Source: Aurelia coerulea
Lineage: Eukaryota; Cnidaria; Scyphozoa; Semaeostomeae; Ulmaridae
DNA: 64,000 nt
Reading direction: 5' to 3'
Assembly (NCBI GenBank): GCA_039566865.1
Contig: CM076959.1
Span: 2,711,501-2,775,500 of the forward strand
Positions 22,350 through 34,674 of the stretch are shown here, piece by piece. Under the pieces are notes generated by a model. It was not told the DNA's origin and did no database searches. It was given only the letters and a program-made list of their open reading frames with translations. A program made the translations under genes and the position numbers. How positions within the stretch are numbered: the first letter of the stretch is position 1; every line of letters begins with the position of its first letter.

Positions 22350-24250
22350 CAAGACATATTTTCAATTATGATTTCAAACCTAAACCACAGAATGTCCTAA
22401 CATACTTTTACCGTTTCAAATTCCAAAAGCGTGGCACCATCCACATGCATCTTTTGGTTTGGTTGAATGATATTGGTGCAATGCAGTATCCACGCATATC
22501 TGCTGATATTCCACCACCGAACTCTCCAATCTTTAGGGATGTTACCAAATTTCAGAAGAGCAACAGATCGTCCTTGCCTACAGTAGAAACCCGCATAAAA
22601 GAACCTAGGTTTTTTCTGGGCAGCCTGAATTGGTTCTTAATTAAATGGCTGCTATTCTAAATTCCAGCCTGTATGGTTCTTAAAAAGGTTATTATATACG
22701 AGCAGGCCTTGCACACATTAACACTGTTTTCCAGCCCAAGAATTCTTGAGATTTCTTGAGAACAAATCTTTTGTACCAATGAAGAAGTCTGATCAGGATG
22801 TGAAGAATTCTAAAAATTCTTGTCATTTTAATAATTTACATTTAAGCTATTATATAAGAACTTTTCCCAGTTTCAGCCTCTTAGGGGTTCTTATTTAGGG
22901 AGTTTTAAAGATTGAATTTCAGCCTCTAGGTTCTTATAAAAACAGGTTCTTTTATGCGGGTTTCTACTGTATTTATACAGAGCCAACGTCCATCCTGGAC
23001 GATGGCATTAACAAACACCTTCAAATTTCCCACTCCGCTGAAGCCTTCCAATTGGGACTACGGGGTTACATCGACACATTATTACCAGTCCTGCAGTGCT
23101 CAACGGATGTGCGGACAATGGATGGGAAATCTATGCTCTTGAAATATGTACCTGCATATGTGAGAAAGTGGAGGAAGTCCTACCACATTGACACCATGGA
23201 AGTCCCCAACATTGCTCCGTCCACTGCTGCATTCAAATATCTTGCAACTTTGGACGTCTGTAAGCCTGAAATATGGGTCCTCCTTTCAAATAATAAAATT
23301 TCTTGGACTCCTTCCACTTGGAAAAGCTTAATTGCACCAACTCCAACAAAGGCAGAAATGAATAATTTGCTCTTAAAGTACCGCATGCGACCACCTCAAT
23401 TTCATTGATTGTCTATCACTGAATGGTTGCGTGTGGTTGATGAAAGCAAGACTCCCCCTGTCCCTTACAAGGATGGGAAAAAGTTCTCCTTGGTCTCAAA
23501 ATGTGTTCCATCTATAATCCATGTTACTTTTTTCAATACTTGCTACTTTATGTAGCACACAGGGATCTTTCACACATATTAACTTTAGAAAACCAAAACT
23601 TGCCAGCTCAGATTAAACATTTCTTCAGAGTTAGGCAACTCTTGCCAGATACCTTCGTAAACACTGCCTCCTTCCAAAAGTTTCTAGACCAAGAAGGACA
23701 CAAACATCATTACATTCAGACAGTCATGGCTTAAATTGCTGCTCTGAATGAATTGTGCCTTCTTCACTGCGACATGCCTTACCTGTCACCACCCTAGATG
23801 TTGACCATCTACAAGCAACAGTCCATGATGCATTGGAAGGCCAACAGCTACCTGCATTTTCTTATTCTAAATCTATGCTGGAGAGCAGAGAGGCATCCCT
23901 TCTCAATAATTCTTCTCGCGAAGCTGAATGGAAGAAATTCTTTTTGTTGACTGGGAAACCAGGCAGGCATGTCTATTTCATTATATTCTTACATCATTGC
24001 CACCGTCACCAAACTCGTAAGGAGACCTATGATCATCATGCGTGGCGATTTTACACAGCAACAGCCGATCTACTGTTAACAATAAAACACAACAAGTTGA
24101 AAACATCCGCACATCACCACACATAATGAAACCTGTCAACACCACAACCTTGACACAAAAATTCTGTGCCCAAGACTTTACCCAAGGTGCTATGTGAAGA
24201 TTTGATAGTTTCTGAAGATATATATGAAAAACTATCACAATTTCCAGAGC
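22350..24250 (+). pseudogene. Helitron-like Rep/helicase polyprotein, N-terminal and middle part, broken
   Basis: Opens with FKPKPQNVLTYFYRF and KRGTIHMHLLVWL. The HxH pair in this context is the HUH metal-binding motif of a rolling-circle Rep endonuclease. After the MITE at 22581-22969 is removed with one TA, the frame continues as LPIYTEPTSILDDGINKHLQ, LRGYIDTLLPVLQCSTD and KISWTPSTWKSL. TGA follows at about 23406-23408 with readable sequence beyond (LSITEWLRVVD). Two frameshifts later come LLPDTFVNTASFQKFLDQEG and EWKKFFLLTGKPG. The last is the beginning of a Walker A loop, truncated and fused to a misframed copy of the Walker-B-downstream region. VLCEDLIVSEDIYEKLSQ at about 24190 repeats sequence at 25548. 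At least two frameshifts, one stop and one internal deletion make it a pseudogene. Confidence 0.72.
22581..22969. mobile_element. MITE, CAGTAGAAACCCGC ends, 389 bp
   Basis: Both ends read CAGTAGAAACCCGCATAAAA inward, flanked by TA (22579-22580, 22970-22971). Internal GGTTCTTA motifs recur in both directions. The insertion splits the Rep frame of the Helitron-like remnant cleanly. Confidence 0.85.
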
Positions 24251-24654
24251 CAAAAATTTTAACCATGACAAAATTAAGTATTGCAACCAAGATACTTTTA
24301 CGCGTTTTAAAAATGTGTTATGAGCTAAAAATAACTGCTCTTCAAATCATGTTCCTTATAAAATGGCGCATCTTTTGTCGCATAATGAGAGGAAAGTTTG
24401 ACGTTGGTAAGTATAATAAAATAAGAAAGACAATTAGCAACTATGTCAAGTTTGCTGTTACTATACAACAAAAGATGAGGAATTTCATGAGGAAATTGAT
24501 GATGAATAGACATATTTGAAATTGGTGTGTATTTTAACAGTGAGGAGCTGCATTCAGTGAAAGAGCAATAAATAAGACATTGAATAATGAATAGAAAGAT
24601 GCATGAAATAAAATAACAAAACGAATTAACTACTGAAGATGTCTTTAATTGTCA

Positions 24655-24805
24655 TACAATGAGTTTATTTTTTGGACTTCTTTCTCTTTGTTTTCTTCAC
24701 TCCATTGTCAGCATCTGATTTTTTTGTCTCTGTTGTTGTTGTTGTTGTAGTTTCAGTTGGTGTTTGTTTACTTGTTTTCTTTTTTTCCTTTGGGGATGCA
24801 AATAG
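24655..24805 (-). pseudogene. Lys-rich C-terminal tail of a second companion ORF, reversed
   Basis: Read on minus this gives SPKEKKKTSKQTPTE, a run of Thr from a GTT/AAC microsatellite, then VKKTKRKKSKK and TAA. The layout (Lys block, Thr/Pro, Lys-rich end) parallels the end of the ORF at 20785-22180. It lies head-to-head with the helicase copy at 24960-25676. Confidence 0.45.
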
Positions 24806-24959
24806 ACCTAAAGTTTAGACCCAGGAGATAGAGCCTCGAACAGCCGGTGAAAGAGTGTAGACCTTAAGTTTAGACCTGGGAGATAGACCCTCAAAGAGCC
24901 GGTGAGAAAGGTGAAATTGCGGGAAGAAGTAGTACAGCACCTCAGCCAAATGTTGACAG

Positions 24960-25676
24960 GGAGAGAATGTATAAGAGGCAAGTATGTAGACGTAAATTTC
25001 CAGGCATGGGAAAGTCCCACAACATTCTCCATTGCACAAGACATGCGCTAACTATATCTTGTAAGGTAGCTGATGCTGTTCCAACAGGTACCTTGGCATA
25101 TATATTTATGCTTCTTTGCTTGGCAATGATGTCACCTGCGACACTTTGCAGAGTTTCTTTCAATATGCAGAACAGACCAAGAACAGGCATTACAGTTTTG
25201 GCATTGCAGCATTTGATGTAATATTTATTGATGAAGTTTCACAAATTTCTATTTCATTATTTTCTCACATCATTGCCACCATTAGCAAACTCGTAAGGAG
25301 ACCCATCATCATTATGTGTGGCAATTTTGCACAGCAGCAGCCCATAGCTACTGTTAACAATAAAACACAACAAGTTGAAAACATCCACACATCGCCACAC
25401 ATAATGAAACATGTCAACACAATGACCTTGTCGCAACAATTATGTGCCCAAGACGCAACCTTAGTCGCCATCCTAGATTATATAAGGACCAACAAGCCAA
25501 CAGAACCCCAACTATTGGAAATTACATCTGGCATGGTGCTCTGTGAAGATTTGATAGTTTCTGAAGATATATATGAGAAACTATCGCAATTTCCAGAGCA
25601 CCAAATTTTAACAATGACAAAGGCAGCTGCCCATTTCATCAATCATGTCATCATTAGGATGGTAATACAGTGGTAG
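24960..25676 (+). pseudogene. PIF1-type helicase core, third copy (Helitron-like)
   Basis: Walker A reads PGMGKSHNILHC, then CKVADAVPTGTLAY (motif Ia region). At about 25100-25112, an ATATATTTATG stretch, the useful frame shifts and continues as LLGNDVTCDTLQSFFQYA, FDVIFIDEVSQIS (Walker B) and IIIMCGNFAQQQPI (motif III). VLCEDLIVSEDIYEKLSQ and HFINHVIIRMV follow. This is the best-preserved helicase in the window and keeps the key Lys and Asp-Glu residues, but it lacks Rep, the C-terminal motifs and a start. PIF1-type helicases unwind DNA 5' to 3'; in Helitrons they act with Rep in rolling-circle transposition. Confidence 0.75.
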
Positions 25677-25689
25677 TGAGAACATCGCG

Positions 25690-26987
25690 AATGAAGTATT
25701 TTGTGTGTGCCAATTTACTGACACCCACTAACTACACCAATAAGTTTCCCTGCCTCCCAGTCTATGCCACCACTCAAAGCCAAATGCCTGAACATCTTCC
25801 ACACCATTGGCCAAGAAAAAGAAAATGAAATAAGAAGAATATCAGGGCACCAAAAAGAAAGAGAACACATAGGTGTTATATTAATTACAGCAACAAAGAA
25901 AACCATATGTCTACTGTGAATGAACCTTTTGAGATGTATAAAGTATATGAAGGTGATCTAAAATATGATATAGATGTCCCAGTTGAGATTAAAGAACCAT
26001 TAGAAGACCATTGTGTTGAGAAAACAGGTAATCCTGGTCTCCGGAAAAATTCGAAATACCTGTTAGGAAGGCAATTGCTTTCCTTGACAATTTCTGGATC
26101 CAAAAGTAGAAACAGTATTGAGAAGCTTTTGCAAAAATTAGTAAGGCTAGATTTGGAGAATTGTTGTGATGTCGGATTTGTAGAAGATCCAAGACAACAT
26201 CTTCAAGTTTCTTCAAGGTTCACTGCTTTTCTGCAAGCTTCTTCGAGGTTCAGGGCAATGATGTACTTGCATTTCAATTAATCATTTGAACATATACAGC
26301 AGAAAGTGTTTCCTAAATAAAAGACAGCCTATGAAATTTGTTCTGACCAAGTAGCAGAAGGTTCAAAAAGGCAAGTGGTCTTCTTCTATCAATAAAAAAA
26401 CAATAAAGTTCATGAATGGTGATAAAAGTTCTTCATATAAGTTTAGTTTGCCCAATACTCCAATTGATGGGTTCAGTCTGGAATCCTTATCAATTGAAGC
26501 ATATCACATCGCTGGGGGAGTGTACAGAGAAGTATGTACCCTTAAATCCATAAATTATTATATTATGTATTATATTATTGTTTCTGAATAGCTTATGGAA
26601 TGGGTAACAGTAAATATGCGAGTTCAACCCAGTCTGTGTGTATTTTACAACCTGCAACGCTTGCTGAAGGTAATAGTTTATAAACTTTAAAGGCATTGAG
26701 TCATGGTAAATAGACCGCATATACCCAATTTGCAAAAATTGCTGAGTCATGATAATAGCTTATGCAAATCTGATTTGCTGTAATTAAAACTGCACACATC
26801 ATATTCTCACCTGAATATGTTCTTAAAGCTGTATTATTGGGGTTTCCCTATGAATTCAACAAGGTGTAGTTTTGCATAGCAAAGAAAACAAGGATCTGAC
26901 GACCGTCTCTTGTCTCTTGTCTCTTGTCTTACGACACAACTGAGAAAGTGAGGCTAGGGATTTAAAACAAAGCGCTTGCATGAAAAT
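25690..26987. other. Unassigned DNA left of the satellite structure
   Basis: One open frame at 25907-26281 (124 codons) lacks recognisable motifs. CTTCTTC(A/G)AGGTTC is repeated near 26210-26250, and TCTTGTC is repeated four times near 26910-26930. The stretch near 26690-26715 is found inverted at about 49107-49133. Confidence 0.4.
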
Positions 26988-27120
26988 GTTCAGTACCAAA
27001 AAAAAGCTAGACGATTATTCATCTAGACATGGGTTCGATATTCAGACATGGGTTCGATATTCCAGACGAAGATTCAAGAAAAGACGAATTTTAAAGTAGA
27101 ACTAAATGGATTTTCAAAAT

Positions 27121-30100
27121 ATAACATAAATGCCCGACAATTGCAACATATTTGTGATAAGAAACAGTTATTTTCTCCTTTCTATCGTTTACCGTTTTTC
27201 CGTAAAAACTCACTATGTGTCAGTACGCATCCACAAATGGCTACTGAGAGACCTTCAACTTTGCTAAATATATTCATAAAACGAGATAATTTCACTTAAT
27301 AACATAAATGCCCGACAATTGCAACATATTTGTGATAAAAAACAGTTATTTTCCCCTTTCTATCGTTTACCGTTTTTCCGTAAAAACTCCATATGTGTCA
27401 GTACGCATCCACAAATGGCTACTGAGAGACCTTCAACTTTGCTAAATATATTCATAAAGCGAGATAATTTCACTTAATAACATAAATGCCCGACAATTGC
27501 AACATATTTGTGATAAGAAACAGTTATTTTCCCCTTTCTATCGTTTACGGTTTTTCCGTAAAAACTCAATATGTGTCAGTACGCATCCACAAATGGCTAC
27601 TGAGAGACCTTCAACTTTGCTAAATATATTCATAAAACGAGATAATTTTACTTAATAACATAAATGCCTGACAATTCCAACATATTTGTGATAAGAAACA
27701 GTTATTTTCTCCTTTCTATCGTTTACGGTTTTTCCGTAAAAACTCAATATGTGTCAGTACGCATCCACAAATGGCTACTGAGAGACCTTCAACTTTGCTA
27801 AATATATTCATAAAACGAGATAATTTCACTTAATAACATAAATGCCCGACAATTCCAACATATTTGTGATAAGAAACAGTTATTTTCTCCTTTCTATTGT
27901 TTACGGTTTTTCCGTAAAAACTCAATATGTGTCAGTACGCATCCACAAATGGCTACTGAGAGACCTTCAACTTTGCTAAATATATTCATAAAACGAGATA
28001 AATTCACTTAATAACATAAATGCCCGATAATTGCAACATATTTGTGATAAGAAACAGATATTTTCTCCTTTCTATCGTTTACGGTTTTTCCGTAAAAACT
28101 CACTATGTGTCAGTACGCATCCACAAATGGCTACTGAGAGACCTTCAACTTTGCTAAATATATTCATAAAACGAGATAATTTTACTTAATAACATAAATG
28201 CCTGACAATTCCAACATATTTGTGATAAGAAACAGTTATTTTCTCCTTTCTATCGTTTACGGTTTTTCCGTAAAAACTCAATATGTGTCAGTACGCATCC
28301 ACAAATGGCTACTGAGAGACCTTCAACTTTGCTAAATATATTCATAAAACGAGATAATTTCACTTAATAACATAAATGCCCGATAATTCCAACATATTTG
28401 TGATGAGAAACGGTTATTTTCTCCTTTCTATCGTTTACCGTTTTTCTGTAAAAACTCAATATGTGTCAGTACGTATTCACAAATGGCTACTGAGAGACCT
28501 CCAACTTTGCTAAATATATTCATACAACGAGATAATTTCACTTAATAACATAAATGCCCAACAATTGCAACATATTTGTGATAAGAAACAGTTATTTTCC
28601 CCTTTCTATCGTTTACGTTTTTTCTGTGAAAACTCACTATGTGTCAGTAGGCATCCAAAAATGGCTACTGAGAGACCTTCAACTTTGCTAAATATATTCA
28701 TAAAGGGAGATAATTTCACTTAATAACATAAATGCCCGACAATTGCGACATATTTGTGATAAGAAACAGTTATTTTCTCCTTTCAATCGTTTACGGTTTT
28801 TCCGTAAAACTCACTATGTGTCAGTACGCATCCACAAATGGCTACTGAGAGACCTTCAACTTTGCTAAATATATTCATAAAACGAGATAAATTCACTTAA
28901 TAACATAAATGCCCGATAATTGCAACATATTTGTGATAAGAAACAGTTATTTTCTCCTTTCTATCGTTTACGGTTTTTCCGTAAAAACTCACTATGTGTC
29001 AGTACGCATCCACAAATGGCTACTGAGAGACCTTCAACTTTGCTAAATATATTCATAAAACGAGATAATTTCACTTAATAACATAAATGCCCGACAATTC
29101 CAACATATTTGTGATAAGAAACAGTTATTTTCTCCTTTCTATCGTTTACGGTTTTTCCGTAAAAACTCAATATGTGTCAGTACGCATCCACAAATGGCTA
29201 CTGAGAGACCTTCAACTTTGCTAAATATATTCATAAAACGAGATAATTTCACTTAATAACATAAATGCCCGACAATTCCAACATATTTGTGATAAGAAAC
29301 GGTTATTTTCTCCTTTCTATCGTTTACCGTTTTTCCGTAAAAACTCAATATGTGTCAGTACGCATCCACAAATGGCTACTGAGAGACCTCCAACTTTGCT
29401 AAATATATTCATAAAACGAGATAATTTCACTTAATAACATAAATGCCCAACAATTGCAACATATTTGTGATAAGAAACAGTTATTTTCCCCTTTCTATCG
29501 TTTACGTTTTTTCCGTGAAAACTCACTATGTGTCAGTAGGCATCCAAAAATGGCTACTGAGAGACCTTCAACTTTGCTAAATATATTCATAAAGGGAGAT
29601 AATTTCACTTAATAACATAAATGCCCGACAATTGCGACATATTTGTGATAAGAAACAGTTATTTTCTCCTTTCAATTGTTTACGGTTTTTCCGTAAAAAC
29701 TCACTATGTGTCAGTACGCATCCACAAATGGCTACTGAGAGACCTTCAACTTTGCTAAATATATTCATAAAACGAGATAATTTCACTTAATAACATAAAT
29801 GCCCGACCATTGCAGCATATTTGTGATAAGAAACAGTTATTTTCCCCTTTCTATTTTTTACCGTTTTTCCGTAAAAACTCAATATGTGTCAGTACGCATC
29901 CACAAATGGCTACTGAGAGACCTTCAACTTTGCTAAATATATTCATAAAACGAGATAATTTCACTTAATAACATGAATGCCGGACAATTGCAACATATTT
30001 GTGATACAGTATTACCCCGCCACAAAAAAAATTCATTTTGTAAAACTAGGCTGTTTGGTTTCTTATAAATATCATGGACAATGAGGATGGTGCCATTTGG

Positions 30101-30200
30101 CAGGCTGCAGTTTCTGATAAGTACGTTTCTTAGTGGCGGGGTAATACTGTGATAAACAGTCATCTTCATTTTTCTATCATTTTTTCCGTAAAAACTATTT
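27121..30200 (-). repeat. Satellite array 1, 178-bp monomer, about 17 copies
   Basis: AACATAAATGCCCGAC recurs every 178 bp (27123, 27301, 27479, 27657 and on). Each unit contains GTTTACGG-T5-CCGTAAAAAC, a short hairpin, and CACAAATGGCTACTGAGAG. Orientation is opposite to the array at 40236-48730. The innermost units are degenerate, and the last is split by a MITE at 30007-30149. Confidence 0.95.
30007..30149. mobile_element. MITE in satellite, CAGTATTACCCCGCC ends, 143 bp
   Basis: Left CAGTATTACCCCGCCAC, right GTGGCGGGGTAATACTG, with TGATA on both sides (30002-30006, 30150-30154). The satellite unit resumes after it. A half copy of the family is at about 35694-35790. Confidence 0.82.
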
Positions 30201-31034
30201 TTTCATCAAAACTGCGTTTTGTCTCTGCCTTTCTAGAACTTCTTCTGCGTCCTATCGAAGTCTTGCCGACAAGGAAGGAACATGCTTGCCGAGAGCTTTG
30301 ATCAGTTGCTCGTTCCTTGTCATTATTCTGATCAGCTTCAGTGAAGAGCTTGTAGTAGACCATCTCAATATGCTTGATATTATTGTTTCCAGGGTTGTTG
30401 AGACAGTTTGCTTGAAGTCTGGTTTTCCGAATTTGCTTTCAATGATAAATTCTTGGAAACATATTTATTCCATTTTCATTTCATTGGCGAGATTAACGCA
30501 TTTCACGAGAATTTCTTCCAGTTTTTTGGCGATGACTCCTTTTGTGAGGTTCTTGTTTTCTCCTTGGAGACAATAAAATAAATGTTATTTGGAGAAAAAA
30601 AATGGCCCAATACTTCTGCTCTATTTCCTACTGAAGTCTTCCTAACATTATTACTACTTTCATAAGCTAATTGTCTCAAGGATTATTGCTGCAAATCTCA
30701 GTATTTGATTATTCATGCGATTAGCTATGTTTCCCCAGTCACAGAAAGCCAATACTGTATAGTTTTGAAAAAATCTTACAAAGGCAATTGATTAAAAAAA
30801 GAGGTACAACAAGGATGCAACTGTCTTAAAAAGCCTACCAAGATTTTGCAATATATGAAAGCAGCATTTGCCAGGGATTTGCACGTTCTTAGTTATGATG
30901 ATCCCTTTGTCCTCGACAGTTCCCTTTTCTTTCATGTAATCATCTATTTGTTTTTTCACTTCGTTGTACCTTTCACCAAGGGTTTCAATGAACTGTTGAG
31001 AAGAGAATTATAATTCGTAAATCTTGTTTTGATG

Positions 31035-34000
31035 GACAGAGCGGAAACGATGCGCGCCTGCGCACTAATGTTGCCTAAATCGAAGGATGGAAGGCAAAAA
31101 CTCACGCCGTCAAAATTCTGATCGAGCAGTGAAAATGAAATGTTTTCGATCGTAAAATGCTTCTTCGCGGCAGTTTATAGAGGGAAAATATTGATTACAT
31201 GGAACACATCTCGTTCAGTTTTCTTTCGTCTTTCTGTTAAAGGTAAAAACATTTATGTAAGCGGAATATATTTCTGTCAAAATAGCTCAATGAAATTTCA
31301 AGTGAAAGCTAGGACTGGCAATTTCTCAAGTGTCGCCCCTATGAAAGTCCCAAACATAAGGCCGTTTCTTAACACATAAGGGATTTTATGCTTTTAATCT
31401 AAGAGGTGGGGATGCCTCCACCATATATCAAGAGTTCTCGTGAATCCAAGGTTGTTCTTGCTCGCAACACCGAAAGAAAGTCGAGGTTTGATTAATTTCG
31501 AAAATTTTCAACGCCCTCGAAATTTCACAACAGACAGTGTTGATTCACGGCAGGGACCTTATTTGGTGGAAATTGCTTGAAATCACTTACCAATGAATGA
31601 ATTCTTGTTAAAACCAGTTGCAAAATTTGTGTATCCTCCAAATACAAGAATTTTAGTCACAAATTGACAATTATTTGCGATGGATACCGGCAATGTTTCA
31701 AATAAATCCAGAAGTCTTGCCTAAAATGGGCTCCTTCCATGTTTCTAGTCGCTGGAGATGCTTCAAGTCGTCACTAAAACTCGACTGATGCGTAAATGAT
31801 ATACTCTGAGTATTTAGAAATCAAAGGCATGCCTTTTCTAGAAAAAAATAAGCTTCTCCACAACTTCTTCTTGCCAAAACAATGCCAAACAAGTTATAAG
31901 AATTTCGCAAGGAGCACATGCTATTTCTCTGACGCGACAGTGTATTCGAATTTCGAATAACTGAGGGGTAAATATAAAGTTTTACAAAGGTTTCATCATA
32001 ATTTTGAAAAATGTTTTTCAAAGAAGCCAAATAGACCAATGTTTTCGAAATGAATCAAGCAAATAGCAGTTGAAATAACAAACAGAAGTCAAGATCAGAA
32101 AGGAAAGAATTCACTCAAAAAGTTAGGAAACATTTAAAAAAATCAAGAAACTTTCTACCAATGATCATTCAAGTTTTCCCGAAAAAGTAGTGAAAGTCTG
32201 CCTGGCTGTACGACATTTTACACCTTTTATATTTTTCCGGCCAAACTAATATTTCTTTTGCACTTTAGGCACTATTTTGAACAAAATGTTTTTAGCGTAA
32301 AATGAATAGCTTTCTCGCAGTTAATTTTTAGTAGGCTTTGGTACGTGCCCTTTTGTTGCAGAAACTTGCTTAGACAATCTGAAAAATATGCCTGAAACAC
32401 GGGCGGTTATAATTAAAGAATCGAAAGCATTTGACAAACATTAATATGATAATCTTTTCCCTTGCCAAGACACCTCAGTTGCAGTTGTAGTCTTAACCAT
32501 TTTAAGTTTTATTTCCCTGGGTACCAGAACCAAAAGAATTGAGAGGCAAAGAAAAGGAACAAAAGTCCAAGCAACGAAAGACAGAAAGAGGGAGGGATAA
32601 GAACCCTTGACATGCTCTGAACAAATAAAATCAAAATTCCTATTTTAGGAGCAGGATGAAAAGATGTCACAGACAACTTTCTGTCGTGTTTATTTATGAT
32701 CACACCTCACAGGAACGAAGCATTGTATCAACTGTCCCAGAGGCTATCTCTCTTTTCCTATCTCTCCTTTCCTCCGCATATTCCGCCCCGTCACTCGCCG
32801 TTGCTTGAGTCCCGTTACTGAACAATCCGGAACGATCTTCAAGCATGCGAGATTTCTATTGCTCATTCCAAAACTGCAGCTGGGTAGATTTCAAATACTT
32901 TTTGAAGAAATTTGATATGTCAGTTTAGTGGCCTTTTTCTCCATTTTTCTGAAAACCGTTCTAAATTCATAGTAGAGTGTAATCAAAAACACATTGCACG
33001 TATTTTTTCATAGGAAACTAAGAATATGGGCCAGTACTGAAAGCTTCTTAACATTATCAGATTTTGAGTACTCAGAATTTCTTACGGCTTTCTTTAGAGG
33101 CTCCATAACACGAGCCATAACTGTTCACTACATGTGCCCTCGTGAATATTTCAAAACAAGGCTTTTTTAAGCCTTTTCTTAATACGAGTAATATGATATA
33201 GGAAACAAAGGAAAGTAATTTAAAAATATGTCAAGGATTACCTTCATCAAAATAAATAGTATATTTTCCCAGTACTGGAGTTTCTTAATTTTTTGGCGCT
33301 CCGAGAGTTGAGTTTCTTATACTATGGGCAATTTCTTATGAAAAAAATACGTGTATGGATGAAAATCAATTTCCATCCTGATCTTGAATTTCGAAAATAT
33401 TTGTCTATTTGGCTTCTTTGAAAAACATTTTTCAAAATTATGATGAAACCTTTGTAAAACTTTATATTTACCCCTCAGTTATTCGAAATTCGAATACACT
33501 GTCGCGTCAGAGAAATAGCATGTTCTCCTTGCGAAATTCTTATAACTTGTTTGGCATTGTTTTGGCAAGAAGAAGTTGTGGAGAAGCTTATTTTTTTCTA
33601 GAAAAGGCATGCCTTTGATTTCTAAATACTCAGAGTATATCATTTACGCATCAGTCGAGTTTTAGTGACGACTTGAAGCATCTCCAGCGACTAGAAACAT
33701 GGAAGGAGCCCATTTTAGGCAAGACTTCTGGATTTATTTGAAACATTGCCGGTATCCATCGCAAATAATTGTCAATTTGTGACTAAAATTCTTGTATTTG
33801 GAGGATACACAAATTTTGCAACTGGTTTTAACAAGAATTCATTCATTGGTAAGTGATTTCAAGCAATTTCCACCAAATAAGGTCCCTGCCGTGAATCAAC
33901 ACTGTTGTGAAATTTCGAGGGCGTTGAAAATTTTCGAAATTAATCAAACCTCGACTTTCTTTCGGTGTTGCGAGCAAGAACAACCTTAGATTCACGAGAA

Positions 34001-34400
34001 CTCTTGATATATGGTGGAGGCATCCCCACCTCTTAGATTAAAAGCATAAAATCCCTTATGTGTTAAGAAACGGCCTTATGTTTGGGACTTTCATAGGGGC
34101 GACACTTGAGAAATTGTCAGTCCTAGCTTTCACTTGCAATTTCATTGAGCTATTTTGACAGAAATATATTCCGCTTACATAAATGTTTTTACCTTTAACA
34201 GAAAGACGAAAGAAAACTGAACGAGATGTGTTCCATGTAATCAATATTTTCCCTCTATAAACTGCCGCGAAGAAGCATTTTACGATCGAAAACATTTCAT
34301 TTTCACTGCTCGATCAGAATTTCGACGGCGTGAGTTTTTGCCTTCCATCCTTCGATTTAGGCAACATTAGTGCGCAGGCGCGCATCGTTTCCGCTCTGTC
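31035..34400. mobile_element. MULE-like element with about 1-kb terminal inverted repeats, 3366 bp
   Basis: Ends GACAGAGCGGAAACGATGCG and its complement, flanked by the perfect 9-bp repeat GTTTTGATG (31026-31034, 34401-34409), as made by Mutator-like transposases. The arms (31035 to about 32040 and about 33400 to 34400) are nearly identical over about 1 kb. The unique middle has no recognised ORF and contains another MITE. Apparent ORFs of about 70 codons occur mirrored in both arms and are by-products of the repeat. Confidence 0.9.
32997..33353. mobile_element. MITE with CACGTATTTTTT ends, 357 bp
   Basis: Left CACGTATTTTTTCATAGGAAAC, right ATGAAAAAAATACGTG. Same family as 14465-14884, with shared CCAGTACTG(A/G)A and GTTTCTTA motifs. 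A TA duplication is not clear here (TG on the left, TA on the right). It is nested in the spacer of the MULE-like element. Confidence 0.65.
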
Positions 34401-34424
34401 GTTTTGATGCAGCATCAACCACAG

Positions 34425-34674
34425 TACCCAGGATCAGAGTATTTTTAGTATTTGTAAAAAATTAAAGTATTTGAAAAAAGTTGAAAAAATTAAAGTATTC
34501 GAAAAAAAAATTATAAAAAAGAAAAAAAGAAAAAAGGAGGAAGGAAAAATTTTTCCTTCCTCCCTTCTTTTCTCTTTTTTTTTTATTTTTTTTTCATTAA
34601 AGTTTTTTAATTTTTTTTAAATTTTTTCATTTATATTTTTTTTCCATATACTAAAAATACTCTGATCCAGGGTA
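34425..34674. mobile_element. Short MULE-like MITE, 250 bp
   Basis: Ends TACCCAGGATCAGAGTATTT and the complement ending GATCCAGGGTA, with the perfect 9-bp repeat CAACCACAG on both sides (34416-34424, 34675-34683). The middle is a poly-A/poly-T palindrome with AAGGAGGAAGGAAAAATTTTT at its tip. It inserted only 15 bp from the target repeat of the larger element. Confidence 0.85.

Noticed and set aside
27121..30200. CRISPR-like appearance of regularly spaced repeats
   Set aside because: The repeats are contiguous 178-bp satellite units without unique spacers, in a eukaryotic setting.
31140..34295. Pairs of about 70-80-codon ORFs mirrored at 31140/34056 and 31821/33409
   Set aside because: They are the same DNA read in the two inverted arms of a MULE-like element; they lack family motifs and start context.
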